DNA of 37,736 nucleotides from Opitutia bacterium (GCA_002726435.1 PBSV01000057.1:1-37736); one strand, 5' to 3'; positions 1-8,886 are shown, counted from the first letter of the stretch. The notes: generated by a model from the sequence alone, not told the origin. A program made the numbers and translations.

Positions 1-752
1 AACCAGGATCGGGAATGGCGGAAACTGGAGCAAGAGTCCCATGAGTATTCGTTCCTCCTCCTTCAACCGTTCCACCAGTTTCAGCAATTACGTTTAGGTT
101 GTAGGACTTGAGTTCAAAATTAGCAGTGATGTTGAGGTCTGAATTGATTTCCAAAACCAGGGGGTTGTCCACACTGGATGTAGATCCTGACCAATTTACA
201 AAACTATAGCCAAAACTGGTATTGGGGGTTGCAGTGAGGGTGATGGAATCACCATGCGAGTAAGTGCCGGATCCGGTGACCGAACCCGTGCCTTGGGGAG
301 AAACTAAGGAGTTAATTGAATAAGATTTAATTGAAAACGAAGCAGATACTGTTCGGGCTTCCGTCATATCGACCGTGGTGGAGGCGGCAGAAGCATCAGT
401 TATTCCACTGCCGGACCAACCCGAAAAAGAATAACCGGTATTGGGGGTGGCGGAAATCGAGGCGAGGATGCCGTGATTGAAGGAAGCACCCTCGGAGACC
501 GTTCCACCAGAGTCGGCAGATGTAGATAACAGGTATGAGTTTAAGGAGAAATTGGCGGTGAGCGAGAGGTTTGAATTAATTTCCAGTGTAAGCGGATTGT
601 CTGAACCGGAGTATGCCCCTGACCAGTTGTTGAAGCTATATCCTGATATGGTCGAGTATGGAGTGAGTACAGCATTTGCCCCTTGGTTGTAAACCCCACT
701 GCCATTGACATCACCAATACCGGTTGGTGAAACTGTAATCTCTACCGAATAA
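1..752 (-). repeat. Four divergent InlB-like protein repeats in alternating A-B-A-B order
   Basis: A: GxGxVxGSGxY..GYSFxNWSG..S..DNPLxLEINSxLxxTANFxLxSY; B: GGTVxxGxxxxHGxLAxxSAxPxxGYSFSGWSGSGITDASAASTTVDMTEARTVSASFSIKSY. Visible in the translation of the 1..2395 ORF; the last B unit is truncated by the edge. Confidence 0.75.
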
Positions 753-2395
753 CTGGGCCATGCTCCATCACGACGAGTATTCCTTTGGAACATTGGCCAA
801 TCAGAGGAGGCGGGTCCAATTCCAAGGTCCAGAGAATACAAATAATTGTCGTAGCATCCGTAGATTAATTTACCAGTGTCGCTAATTACGAGCGAAGAAT
901 CCACGATCCCCTCGATCTCAAACGGACAATCCGTATCGTTCGTGTCCCATGCTTTGCTGCCGTTCTTGTCGTAGGCAAATAAATGGTTTTCCCCTGACCC
1001 GGTGTATCCAATTACATACACACGTCCATTTGCATCAACCACCGGACTGCTGTAAAACACATCACCGACAAATGCCTCCCAGTTTAATCCCCCTGCCAAG
1101 GTAGAAAGGGAGCGCATGTAGCCATCCCTCGAGACAAAAATAACTTCGTTGTCCATCCCGAGTACTGGGGAAGCATCGACACGATCACCCGTCAAGAAGC
1201 TCCAGTTTAGAGTGGCGTTGTTTTCATTGTCGGACAGTGAATAACAATAACCATTCCCGGCACCGAAATAAATGTTGCCTGAAAAATCAAGAGCCGGTGA
1301 CGAAAAAATGGATCGGTTGGTATCCGTGACCTCGTCCACTAGGTAAGTCCATTTTGAGGAACCATCGGGATTAACTGCATGAAAAGTTCCATTTTCATCG
1401 CCAAAATAAATCGTGCCGTCTTGGCCCAAAGCAGCCGAGGAGGAAATTGGTTGACCGGCGAAATATTCCCAAGCCACTGATCCATTATTTTCGATAGCAT
1501 AGAAAATTGAATCTTTTGATCCGACATATATTCTTCCATCCGCACCGAGGGAAGGACTGGCGGTGACGAAACTATTGGTTTCATACTCCCATAGTTTGGT
1601 GCCATTCGATGAATTCAAGGCATATACCTTGTTGTCCCATGATCCGACATACAAAGTCCCATCCGAGCCAATTGCAGGAGTCGAGTCGATCCAGTTGCCC
1701 GAGGAAAAGGTCCACTTGCTTGAGCCATCCGCATTTAATGCATATAATTTATTATCATTTGATCCAAAATAAATCGATCCGCTTGAATCGACCGCAGCGG
1801 AAGAAAAGATTACCCCACCCGTTGAGGAGTTCCAATCCGCTGATGCGTGCGGAAACGGAACGACTACAGGAGTCGCCTGGGCACTTCGTCTTTCCGTCCA
1901 TGTGTAAACAGAATCTCCCCAACTGCCAGAGCTTCCGCCGGTCGCCAGACCGGAGGCATAGAAAATTACTTCTCCCTCATCGGTTGCAGGTGCGGTCCAT
2001 TGAAAACTCCAACTCCCGTCGGAAGATCTCCCTCGATGTTCTGCGGCATTGCTTTCAATTCCCATATCAGAGGAAACTGCGGTGAGTGAACCACTTGCAC
2101 CAGCGAGTGATTTTGGCATAAACTGAAAACCAAAACCATTAGAATTCGTACCGTTTACGGTGAGCGAAAGGTCGTAAGTTTGGCCAGGAACATAGGAGGA
2201 GGGCAGACCGCTTACACTGATACCACCGTCGCCGGTGTTTACCCCTGAACCGGAGTGACAACTCGTACAATTCATGGTCTCCCCATGATAACCATTGGGT
2301 GGGTTGTTCGAATTTGCGACTAGTTGATTGGGTGCATGTATGAGTGAAAAAAATCCAACGGAGGAAATGAAAACCCTGTAACTCATTCTTTGCAT
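1..2395 (-). CDS. Large secreted surface protein, partial (3' end off the left edge): signal peptide, N-terminal CxxCH domain (choice-of-anchor V / Reeler-like), PQQ-like beta-propeller, then divergent InlB-type repeats
   Basis: Manual minus-strand translation is open from ATG at 2395 to the edge: MQRMSYRVFISSVGFFSLIHAPNQLVANSNNPPNGYHGETMNCTSCHSG..., then repeated GTIYFGSxDNxLYALNxDGSSKW blades, WPMFQRNTRRDG, then GYSFxNWSG...TANF repeats. Not in the supplied ORF track, presumably because it has no stop inside the window. Confidence 0.88.
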   Translation of the reverse strand, partial: MQRMSYRVFISSVGFFSLIHAPNQLVANSNNPPNGYHGETMNCTSCHSGSGVNTGDGGISVSGLPSSYVPGQTYDLSLTVNGTNSNGFGFQFMPKSLAGASGSLTAVSSDMGIESNAAEHRGRSSDGSWSFQWTAPATDEGEVIFYASGLATGGSSGSWGDSVYTWTERRSAQATPVVVPFPHASADWNSSTGGVIFSSAAVDSSGSIYFGSNDNKLYALNADGSSKWTFSSGNWIDSTPAIGSDGTLYVGSWDNKVYALNSSNGTKLWEYETNSFVTASPSLGADGRIYVGSKDSIFYAIENNGSVAWEYFAGQPISSSAALGQDGTIYFGDENGTFHAVNPDGSSKWTYLVDEVTDTNRSIFSSPALDFSGNIYFGAGNGYCYSLSDNENNATLNWSFLTGDRVDASPVLGMDNEVIFVSRDGYMRSLSTLAGGLNWEAFVGDVFYSSPVVDANGRVYVIGYTGSGENHLFAYDKNGSKAWDTNDTDCPFEIEGIVDSSLVISDTGKLIYGCYDNYLYSLDLGIGPASSDWPMFQRNTRRDGAWPSYSVEITVSPTGIGDVNGSGVYNQGANAVLTPYSTISGYSFNNWSGAYSGSDNPLTLEINSNLSLTANFSLNSYLLSTSADSGGTVSEGASFNHGILASISATPNTGYSFSGWSGSGITDASAASTTVDMTEARTVSASFSIKSYSINSLVSPQGTGSVTGSGTYSHGDSITLTATPNTSFGYSFVNWSGSTSSVDNPLVLEINSDLNITANFELKSYNLNVIAETGGTVEGGGTNTHGTLAPVSAIPDPG

Positions 2396-2405
2396 GTAAT
2401 TAAAT

Positions 2406-2434
2406 ATTATAATTCTACCCAAGAAAGTAATCAA
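2406..2434 (-). promoter_or_regulatory. Candidate sigma70 promoter for the 1..2395 gene
   Basis: Minus strand reads TTGATT-N17-TATAAT (-35 at 2434..2429, -10 at 2411..2406). Confidence 0.5.
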
Positions 2435-2467
2435 GAATGAGGGCGTAAAATGATTGCAATGAATTGT

Positions 2468-3790
2468 TTAAATGGAGTCGCAAGTTATTGTCAGTGAAAA
2501 AACTGACCCGTCTTTTGTAGTGCTAGTCAATTCTAGTTGGGCTTCGATACTTTCGGCCAGTTGTTTGGCGATTGCCAATCCCAGCCCCGTACCATGTGGT
2601 TTGGAACTGGTAGAAGGAAGAAACAAATTATCCTTTAGTCTTTCAGGAATTCCCCCGGCGTCGTCAGAGACTTCCAAAAGAATGGATTTTTTTTCTCTTC
2701 GAGCACTCAATAAAACCTTGCAGTCTGCTTTCGCCTGAAATGCATTTTCTATCAAACAAACAAGTATTGGAATGACTAAAGTGGAATTAAGATTATCCAA
2801 TGAATTTTCAAGCACGGAATTTTTTTCGATCGAGACCCTGCCATTCTTAGCTGAATTCTTTGATCTGCTTTGCGATATTTCAAAAATTTCTAAAATACTT
2901 AGCTCGTAGGATTTCTTTTTTTGATCGACTTCCTGGAGAGCATTTAATGATTCGGTGACCAAGTCTTGAATTTGTCGGTGAACCGAGCGGATATCTTCCG
3001 GGGAATCTTTTCCAGTTTCCCTTGAAATAGCATGCAAACTTGTGAGTGGTGATTTGAGGGAGTGCATGAGGTGACTGGTTATGGCACCTAAGCTCGTTGT
3101 TTTATACGCTTGGGCCAGTTTCAAGTTTGTCTTTTCAAGGAGGCGGTTTTTGGATTCGAGCATGTCTTCGCGTTCTTGAATCCGCTTGCTCAGCAATTGA
3201 AAAATAAAAAAGAGTAAAAGACTTCCAGCTCCAATGATGAAAAAACCCTGTTTCAGTAATTGCTGGTCAATCGCTTGCCATTCATTAACGAGGGGAATAT
3301 CTTCCATTTGAACTTCAAGCAGGCAGTTGTAATCCTCGAGCTTAATTCCAAAAACCAGAGACCAAGTTCCATCGTTCAATCTTCTGGATGAAAATTCGAA
3401 ATTCCTGACTTCGTAAATTCGTTCTTTGCCAATTTTTCTTTTTTTGGTGTCGGTGGGAAGGTCAATGGAGGCACCCTTGGAATCGAAGGCAAAAACTTGA
3501 ATGATTCGGGGTATCGCGAGAGCCTGCAGCGCAATTTGTTCGAGAAATTCATTGGGCTTATGAATCAGTTCAGGTAATCCCAAGTCCAGGAAAGCAAGGT
3601 CTTGGTCAAGGAATTCGAATTCCAGGACCTCGGTTATTTTTTGAATTTCATTTTGCAAAAGATAGACTTCGGATTCCACAACTTGGTTGCGGAATTCAGA
3701 GCGTGACTGAAAGAGCATAGCTGTGGTCAAGCCAGCGGTCAGACTGAGACAGAGCCAGAAACCGAGCCATTCTTTTCGAATCTTTTTCAT
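2468..3790 (-). CDS. Membrane sensor histidine kinase
   Basis: Two predicted TM segments flank an extracytoplasmic domain; H-box SHLMHSLKSPLTSL; HATPase N/G boxes CLIENAFQA, DDAGGIPERL, HGTGLGLAIAKQLAE. Confidence 0.9.
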   Translation of the reverse strand: MKKIRKEWLGFWLCLSLTAGLTTAMLFQSRSEFRNQVVESEVYLLQNEIQKITEVLEFEFLDQDLAFLDLGLPELIHKPNEFLEQIALQALAIPRIIQVFAFDSKGASIDLPTDTKKRKIGKERIYEVRNFEFSSRRLNDGTWSLVFGIKLEDYNCLLEVQMEDIPLVNEWQAIDQQLLKQGFFIIGAGSLLLFFIFQLLSKRIQEREDMLESKNRLLEKTNLKLAQAYKTTSLGAITSHLMHSLKSPLTSLHAISRETGKDSPEDIRSVHRQIQDLVTESLNALQEVDQKKKSYELSILEIFEISQSRSKNSAKNGRVSIEKNSVLENSLDNLNSTLVIPILVCLIENAFQAKADCKVLLSARREKKSILLEVSDDAGGIPERLKDNLFLPSTSSKPHGTGLGLAIAKQLAESIEAQLELTSTTKDGSVFSLTITCDSI

Positions 3791-3791
3791 T

Positions 3792-4976
3792 CTATATTTC
3801 CCAACTTATGCCTGTTGACCAAAAAGCGGAATTGTACTCATAATCCATTGAATTCGAGAAATCTTCCTCGTATGACCATTTGAAATATAGATCAATGTTT
3901 TGAGAAACTGGTCGAGAAAAAAGAGAATTAAACCTTATACTTTTTCGCTCAAACTTATCTCCGCTGTCAACCGAACGATAATCGTATGAAAATCGTGAGG
4001 CAGAAGCTCCCAGTTCGATTAGCCAATTTTTCCAGTTTGCTTCTTGAGAGAGAGAAACGGAGATTTTTTGGTAGTCGAAATATCCACCGCCGTCATCTTT
4101 GAGTTCAGACCATGAAAATTTACTTGTGGTGGAGGTAAAAAAACTATGGCCGTTAAATTTTTTAAGCTTGATTCCGGCTGCTTTAATCAAGGTGGTTAAT
4201 TTTTCTTCCGACATGATACTTCCATCCTGATATCTTTTCTTACGCTCCCGATAGTGCTTTTCCTGAACCGAAGCATTTAACTTCCAGTCGAATGAATCAA
4301 AAGTTCCTTTTATTGAAAGGGAGATTTTATGATCCTGATTATCGTCTGTGATCTCGGCAAAGTCCTCTTCGCCGACAAAAAATTCGAGTGAACCGCTTAC
4401 TTCTTCAGACCAGCTGTAAGAAAAGTAAGGAATCACTTCAGATTTATTTGAAGTCATTTTCATGGAGTAGGGGAGTCCCAGTTCAGAAAAGTCAAACCCT
4501 TGGTTGTAGTAGACATGACGAAGTCGAATCCCGTAGGTTGTTGAAGAACCCTCCGGCGAGTAGGCATGATCGAATTGTCCGAGGAGAATACTGGTGGACT
4601 TGATTTCGGGGAGGTCTCTGAATCCTTTGCCTTCGCCATACAAATAGAAATAGGTAAAGTATTCAGGTCGGCCCTGACGAAGGAAAAAAGCTTCAATGGA
4701 AGATTCAATATAATAGGAATCTTCTCTCAGGAATGGCCCATACAGAGGATTATCGGAATAACCCACTCCAAGATCGCCCGAGTAGGAGGGTATCCAATGA
4801 ACGGTTACAGTTTCTTTTTCTTCGGTTAATTCCCAAGTGTTTTCTCCAAAGAGCATTGCGTTGAGTTCTTCCTCCGACAAAGTCGAATTTGAATCCACTT
4901 GTCCCAGAAGAGAAAGGGCGGGAAAACAAAACAAGCAGATCCTTAAGCAGGTGGGGGGATATAAGAACACACTCAA
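3792..4976 (-). CDS. Putative outer-membrane beta-barrel protein (TTG start)
   Basis: N-terminal hydrophobic leader, then alternating aromatic/polar strands through to a C-terminal FWSTGISWEI. Start codon is TTG at 4976 with an in-frame stop just upstream. Ends 1 nt before the histidine kinase ATG. Confidence 0.65.
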   Translation of the reverse strand: MSVFLYPPTCLRICLFCFPALSLLGQVDSNSTLSEEELNAMLFGENTWELTEEKETVTVHWIPSYSGDLGVGYSDNPLYGPFLREDSYYIESSIEAFFLRQGRPEYFTYFYLYGEGKGFRDLPEIKSTSILLGQFDHAYSPEGSSTTYGIRLRHVYYNQGFDFSELGLPYSMKMTSNKSEVIPYFSYSWSEEVSGSLEFFVGEEDFAEITDDNQDHKISLSIKGTFDSFDWKLNASVQEKHYRERKKRYQDGSIMSEEKLTTLIKAAGIKLKKFNGHSFFTSTTSKFSWSELKDDGGGYFDYQKISVSLSQEANWKNWLIELGASASRFSYDYRSVDSGDKFERKSIRFNSLFSRPVSQNIDLYFKWSYEEDFSNSMDYEYNSAFWSTGISWEI

Positions 4977-5008
4977 ATTGAATCAGCTTAGCGTGAAGTG
5001 AGCAATAA

Positions 5009-5036
5009 AAACGGGGCGACTTGCGTCGCCCCGTTT
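5009..5036 (-). terminator. Rho-independent terminator/attenuator
   Basis: Perfect 12-bp stem AAACGGGGCGAC-TTGC-GTCGCCCCGTTT, followed on the minus strand by TTTTTATT. Confidence 0.85.
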
Positions 5037-5063
5037 GTGATCGAAAAATAATTGTGAATGCAA

Positions 5064-5996
5064 TTATAGATCGGAAGTTCTCGTTGCTTCAGTTTCTACG
5101 AGTGCTCGAATGTCTTCCTTCACTTCCTTTGCTTGTGTTTTAATTTCCTGGTGTTTGTCTTTGTTGCTTTCCTTAAAGTCAGCAATCATTGCTTTGCGTT
5201 CGACTTCGCTGGCATCCTTTAGGTTTTTATGAAGTTCCTTTTGAGCGACTTCTATTTCTTTGCGCTTTTCTTTGAGGATTTCAACTTTTGCCTTTAATTC
5301 AGCACTTAGTTCAGGTCGTTCAGGCTTAGAGGGACGGGCAGCCTCCAAATCCTTTCGAATTGCATCATGAGCAGTTTTAATTTCTTCAAATTTATCCTTG
5401 TTGGATTCTTTGAACGCTTCAACTGCGGTTTTAATTTGCTCTTTGGAGGCGTCTTTTCCCAGTTCATCAACTTTAGCCCGAATCTGAGTATGGAGATTTT
5501 TCTCCATTTCTTTGACCGCGGAGATTTGATCCTTCACTTCGCTGGAAAGTTCTGGTTTTTCCATACGTTTGGGTCGCTTGAATTCACCTTTCTTTGCCAT
5601 TTCATCTCGAAGGGCATCCAGTTTCTTAGCTGCATCCTGCTTGGAAATCTTGCCGGATTTAACGGCACTCAACATATCGCGTTCAAATTTTTTTGGGTCT
5701 GATTTTTCGGCGTCGCTCAGTGCAAAATCCTTATCTTTTTCTGGGAACTTACCTGATTCCTTATCACTGGTTATATTCTCCTTGATCCAGTTCGCAAGGG
5801 TGGAGCTGCCTTTTCCAAATTTCCCGGGTAAATCTACATAATCCCGAAGTTGGATTTCAGGTGGCTTTCCCCAATGCTTAGGAAACAATGGTTTGGATTT
5901 TTCCATTTCAGGTCGTTCCACTTTTGGTTTTTCTTGAGCATAGGAAAAACCTGCGCCTAAGAATGTGATGAGTAAGACTGCGATTAATTTTTTCAT
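5064..5996 (-). CDS. Secreted, highly charged coiled-coil protein with a tandem ~80-aa repeat
   Basis: Signal peptide MKKLIAVLLITFLGAGFSYA; Lys/Glu-rich helical sequence; PELS...FKESNKDK..EIKT occurs twice. Confidence 0.8.
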   Translation of the reverse strand: MKKLIAVLLITFLGAGFSYAQEKPKVERPEMEKSKPLFPKHWGKPPEIQLRDYVDLPGKFGKGSSTLANWIKENITSDKESGKFPEKDKDFALSDAEKSDPKKFERDMLSAVKSGKISKQDAAKKLDALRDEMAKKGEFKRPKRMEKPELSSEVKDQISAVKEMEKNLHTQIRAKVDELGKDASKEQIKTAVEAFKESNKDKFEEIKTAHDAIRKDLEAARPSKPERPELSAELKAKVEILKEKRKEIEVAQKELHKNLKDASEVERKAMIADFKESNKDKHQEIKTQAKEVKEDIRALVETEATRTSDL

Positions 5997-6041
5997 ATTC
6001 GTGTATTTCGTAAGGGGAATTTATAGGTGATTTACGATTCA

Positions 6042-6070
6042 ATTATCATTTTTGGTGCCAACCCTCTCAA
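6042..6070 (-). promoter_or_regulatory. Candidate sigma70 promoter for the coiled-coil gene
   Basis: Minus strand TTGAGA-N17-GATAAT; -10 ends about 46 nt upstream of the ATG at 5996. Confidence 0.45.
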
Positions 6071-6197
6071 ATCTCTTTAATTTCTAATTTACAATTACTT
6101 ATGGAATCTTATAAAAATTAATGATACTTGAAAAACTTAAATATGGTAAATAATACCCAATTTTAATCATCTCATTTGGGAACTATTTCCCGGGGCT

Positions 6198-7613
6198 TTA
6201 TTCTTTTGTTTTTTTAATTCGATATCGAATATAATCCCGGGGAACTCCAAGCAGGCGGGCTGCTTCGGAAATATTGCCATTTGCTTGTGCAATTGCCAAT
6301 TCAATCAATCGTAGGATTTCTTTCTCCATGTTGAAACCATCCGAGGGAAAAGAAAAAGATAAATTGAGCCAGTCCCCTTCTTTCGAAAGGGATGAGTCTT
6401 CAGGGTTAGGGGAATTGGGGTTGGACAGTTCCAATTCATTCCCCTTTTCACACATCACGAGAGCTCGTTCCAATTCGTGCATTAGCTCGCGGGTATTACC
6501 GGGCCAGGAATGTGACAATAGGTATTGCTTGCTTTTTTCAGACAAGGGGACAACGGGAAGTTTGTATTTTCTGCTCAGGCCTTTGACGAAATGCATCGCA
6601 AGAGAGGCAATATCTCTTCCTCTGCTTGAAAGAGAAGGGATAGAAATTCGAAGTAAATCCAGGCGATGATAAAGATCTTCGCGAAAGTTTTTCTCTTGGA
6701 TCATTTGACGAAGGTCTTGATTAGCAGCTGCAATGATCCGGACATCGATTTTAATTTCCTTATTTCCTCCGACTCTTCGGATCATCCCACTTTCAATCGC
6801 AGTTAGAAGTTTTGCCTGGGCAGGTAGTGACAAACTGGCAATTTCATCAAGAAAGAGTGTACCTTGGTCTGCTGCCTCGAACAGGCCAATACGAGCTTTT
6901 TGTGCATCTGTGAAAGCCCCTTTTTCGTGCCCGAAGAGTTCAGACTCAATCAAGTTGTCTGGAATTGCAGAGCAATTAAGTGAAATGAATGATTGATCAG
7001 AGCGGGGCCCATGTTGATGAATCCAACGGGCATAGGTTGATTTTCCGGTCCCGGTTGGTCCGTCAATCAGCAACGCCGGAAGATTTGCCAATAAGCGATT
7101 ATCAACCTCAATAATTTTTTCGAGTAAGTGCAGGTCGATTTTAAAATTACCTTCAAAAAAAAGGCTTTCTGTCTCTCTCTGCCGTTGTTCTTTGTGATGC
7201 TGAAAAAGACGGGCACTCTTTCTTGAACTATCTGAATTTGCAAACATCAATGGCAATTCATCGAGGTCAAATGGTTTGCTTAAATAATCGGTTGCTCCAA
7301 GACGAATTGCTTCGACGGCGGAACGCACTCCGCCTTCACCCGTCATTAAAATGGTCAGCGTATTATCAGGTACTAGTCCTTGCCTGAGTAATTCTAGGCT
7401 CTCTCCATCAGGAAGGTTTAGGTCAAGCAGAGCGAAGTCAAAATGAAGAGATTCGAGGGCATTGCCTGCTTCTTCAATTTTCGCGCATGCGGTTACTTCC
7501 ATTTCGAGCAGTTCGAATTTGGCAACCAGCCGCCTGGAAAGAATGGGATCATCCTCAAGAAGCAAAAGTTCTTTTCCTTTGAAGAAGGATTTTGATGAAT
7601 CGTTGGTAATCAT
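6198..7613 (-). CDS. Sigma-54-dependent NtrC-family response regulator
   Basis: Receiver (LLLLEDDPILS, FALLDLNLPDG, YLSKPFD), AAA+ Walker A GPTGTGKST, GAFTDA, Walker B GTLFLDEI, C-terminal Fis-type helix NISEAARLLGVPRDYIRYRIKK. ORF track starts at 7655; ATG at 7613 (MITNDSSKSFF) fits better. Confidence 0.92.
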   Translation of the reverse strand: MITNDSSKSFFKGKELLLLEDDPILSRRLVAKFELLEMEVTACAKIEEAGNALESLHFDFALLDLNLPDGESLELLRQGLVPDNTLTILMTGEGGVRSAVEAIRLGATDYLSKPFDLDELPLMFANSDSSRKSARLFQHHKEQRQRETESLFFEGNFKIDLHLLEKIIEVDNRLLANLPALLIDGPTGTGKSTYARWIHQHGPRSDQSFISLNCSAIPDNLIESELFGHEKGAFTDAQKARIGLFEAADQGTLFLDEIASLSLPAQAKLLTAIESGMIRRVGGNKEIKIDVRIIAAANQDLRQMIQEKNFREDLYHRLDLLRISIPSLSSRGRDIASLAMHFVKGLSRKYKLPVVPLSEKSKQYLLSHSWPGNTRELMHELERALVMCEKGNELELSNPNSPNPEDSSLSKEGDWLNLSFSFPSDGFNMEKEILRLIELAIAQANGNISEAARLLGVPRDYIRYRIKKTKE

Positions 7614-7677
7614 GAATTGAATGGAAGTCCTCGACCAAAAGAAAAGACTTTGCAATTCCTTTTTCTCCGACCATTCT

Positions 7678-8886
7678 ATGAGTGTGTGGTTTAATTCTCT
7701 CCTCTTTTTGTTCCTGCTTGGTTTGACAACTTCCGGGGACGGTAAAATTTCAACCTTGGGCGAAGAGCCGGATTGGAGTGAATTGGATGTTTTTCAAAAT
7801 TCATGTACGCGTGCACAATTCCTGGGGAAGTTAAAAAAAATTTACAGTCCCAGAGAAAAATGGTGGGCACCATGGATACAAGTGAAAAAGCAAGAAGCTA
7901 GAATTCGAAAAAAAGCGAATTCCGAAGACTGGTATATTCTTAAGTTTTTCGAGGAAATAAAACAGGATGAAATTAATACCTTCGGGCAGGGCAAAAAAAA
8001 ATCGATTCGCAAAATTGCACTGGATCCCGGTCATATCGGAGGGATTTATTCCGAAATGGAGGGCAGACATTTTTGTATCGAAGGTGGGCCGGTTGTTAAG
8101 GAGGGAGGCTTAAGTTTGCGGGTAGCCCGGAGGATAAAAGAACTTCTCGTAAAAAAGGGCCTTGAAGTCTTTCTAGTCAGAGAGAAAGAGGAGCCAGTCA
8201 CTGAGAAAAGACCAGCGGATTTTGATTCTTTGGCAAAAGACTGGTTAAAGGGATTAAATTTAGACGGAATTCCTGAGGAAGAAATCAAGAAATTATTAAC
8301 CAAGAGGAAAGAAATTCTCTTCTATCGGGTGAGTGAAATCCGTGCGCGAGCCAGACTTATTAACGAAGAGATTCGTCCGGATTTAGTCATTTGTCTTCAT
8401 TTGAACGCGGCCCCATGGAAGAATCCTGATCAGATTGAACTTGTGGAACGAAATGATTATCACCTCCTTGTTAACGGATGCTACATGGGTGGTGAACTTG
8501 CATTTGACGACCAGCGATTCGAATTGTTGTTTCGATTGTTGAATGGTTGGGATGAAACTGAGCGGGTTCTTGCAGAAGACCTAAGCCGCTCCTTTAAGAA
8601 AAAGTCTGGTTTGCCGGCTTTTCGATACCACGGACCGAATGCCGTAAAGGTGGGTTCCGTTCCGGGAGTGTGGGGGAGAAATTTACTTGCTAACCGAATT
8701 TACAGGTGCCCGGTAGTTTTTCTGGAACCCTATGTTGCAAATTCCCAACAGATGTATAACCGAATACAAATGGGGGATTATCGCGGACATCGCCTGATCG
8801 GGGACCGAAAGCTACTATCTTTGGTGGAAGAATACGCACAAGCTGTGGTAGGTGGTTTGCATATACAAATTCAGCAAGCGGAATGA
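7678..8886 (+). CDS. N-acetylmuramoyl-L-alanine amidase (Amidase_3 family)
   Basis: IALDPGHIGG, EGGLSLRVARRIKELLVKKGLEVFLVRE, DLVICLHLNAA, VFLEPYVAN. Start moved to 7678, giving signal peptide MSVWFNSLLFLFLLGLTTS. Confidence 0.82.
   Translation: MSVWFNSLLFLFLLGLTTSGDGKISTLGEEPDWSELDVFQNSCTRAQFLGKLKKIYSPREKWWAPWIQVKKQEARIRKKANSEDWYILKFFEEIKQDEINTFGQGKKKSIRKIALDPGHIGGIYSEMEGRHFCIEGGPVVKEGGLSLRVARRIKELLVKKGLEVFLVREKEEPVTEKRPADFDSLAKDWLKGLNLDGIPEEEIKKLLTKRKEILFYRVSEIRARARLINEEIRPDLVICLHLNAAPWKNPDQIELVERNDYHLLVNGCYMGGELAFDDQRFELLFRLLNGWDETERVLAEDLSRSFKKKSGLPAFRYHGPNAVKVGSVPGVWGRNLLANRIYRCPVVFLEPYVANSQQMYNRIQMGDYRGHRLIGDRKLLSLVEEYAQAVVGGLHIQIQQAE

Noticed and set aside
1339-2089. Short ORFs at 1339-1605 (-), 1563-1772 (+), 1609-2085 (+) and 1847-2089 (+)
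   Set aside because: They lie in other frames of, or antisense to, the long open PQQ/InlB frame, with low-complexity translations and no recognisable domains.
6043-6061. Sigma54 promoter (TTGGCACCAAAAATGAT) driving the coiled-coil gene
   Set aside because: The -12 element has GA instead of near-invariant GC, and a better sigma70 pair (TTGAGA-N17-GATAAT) covers the same bases. Kept only as a low-interest finding.
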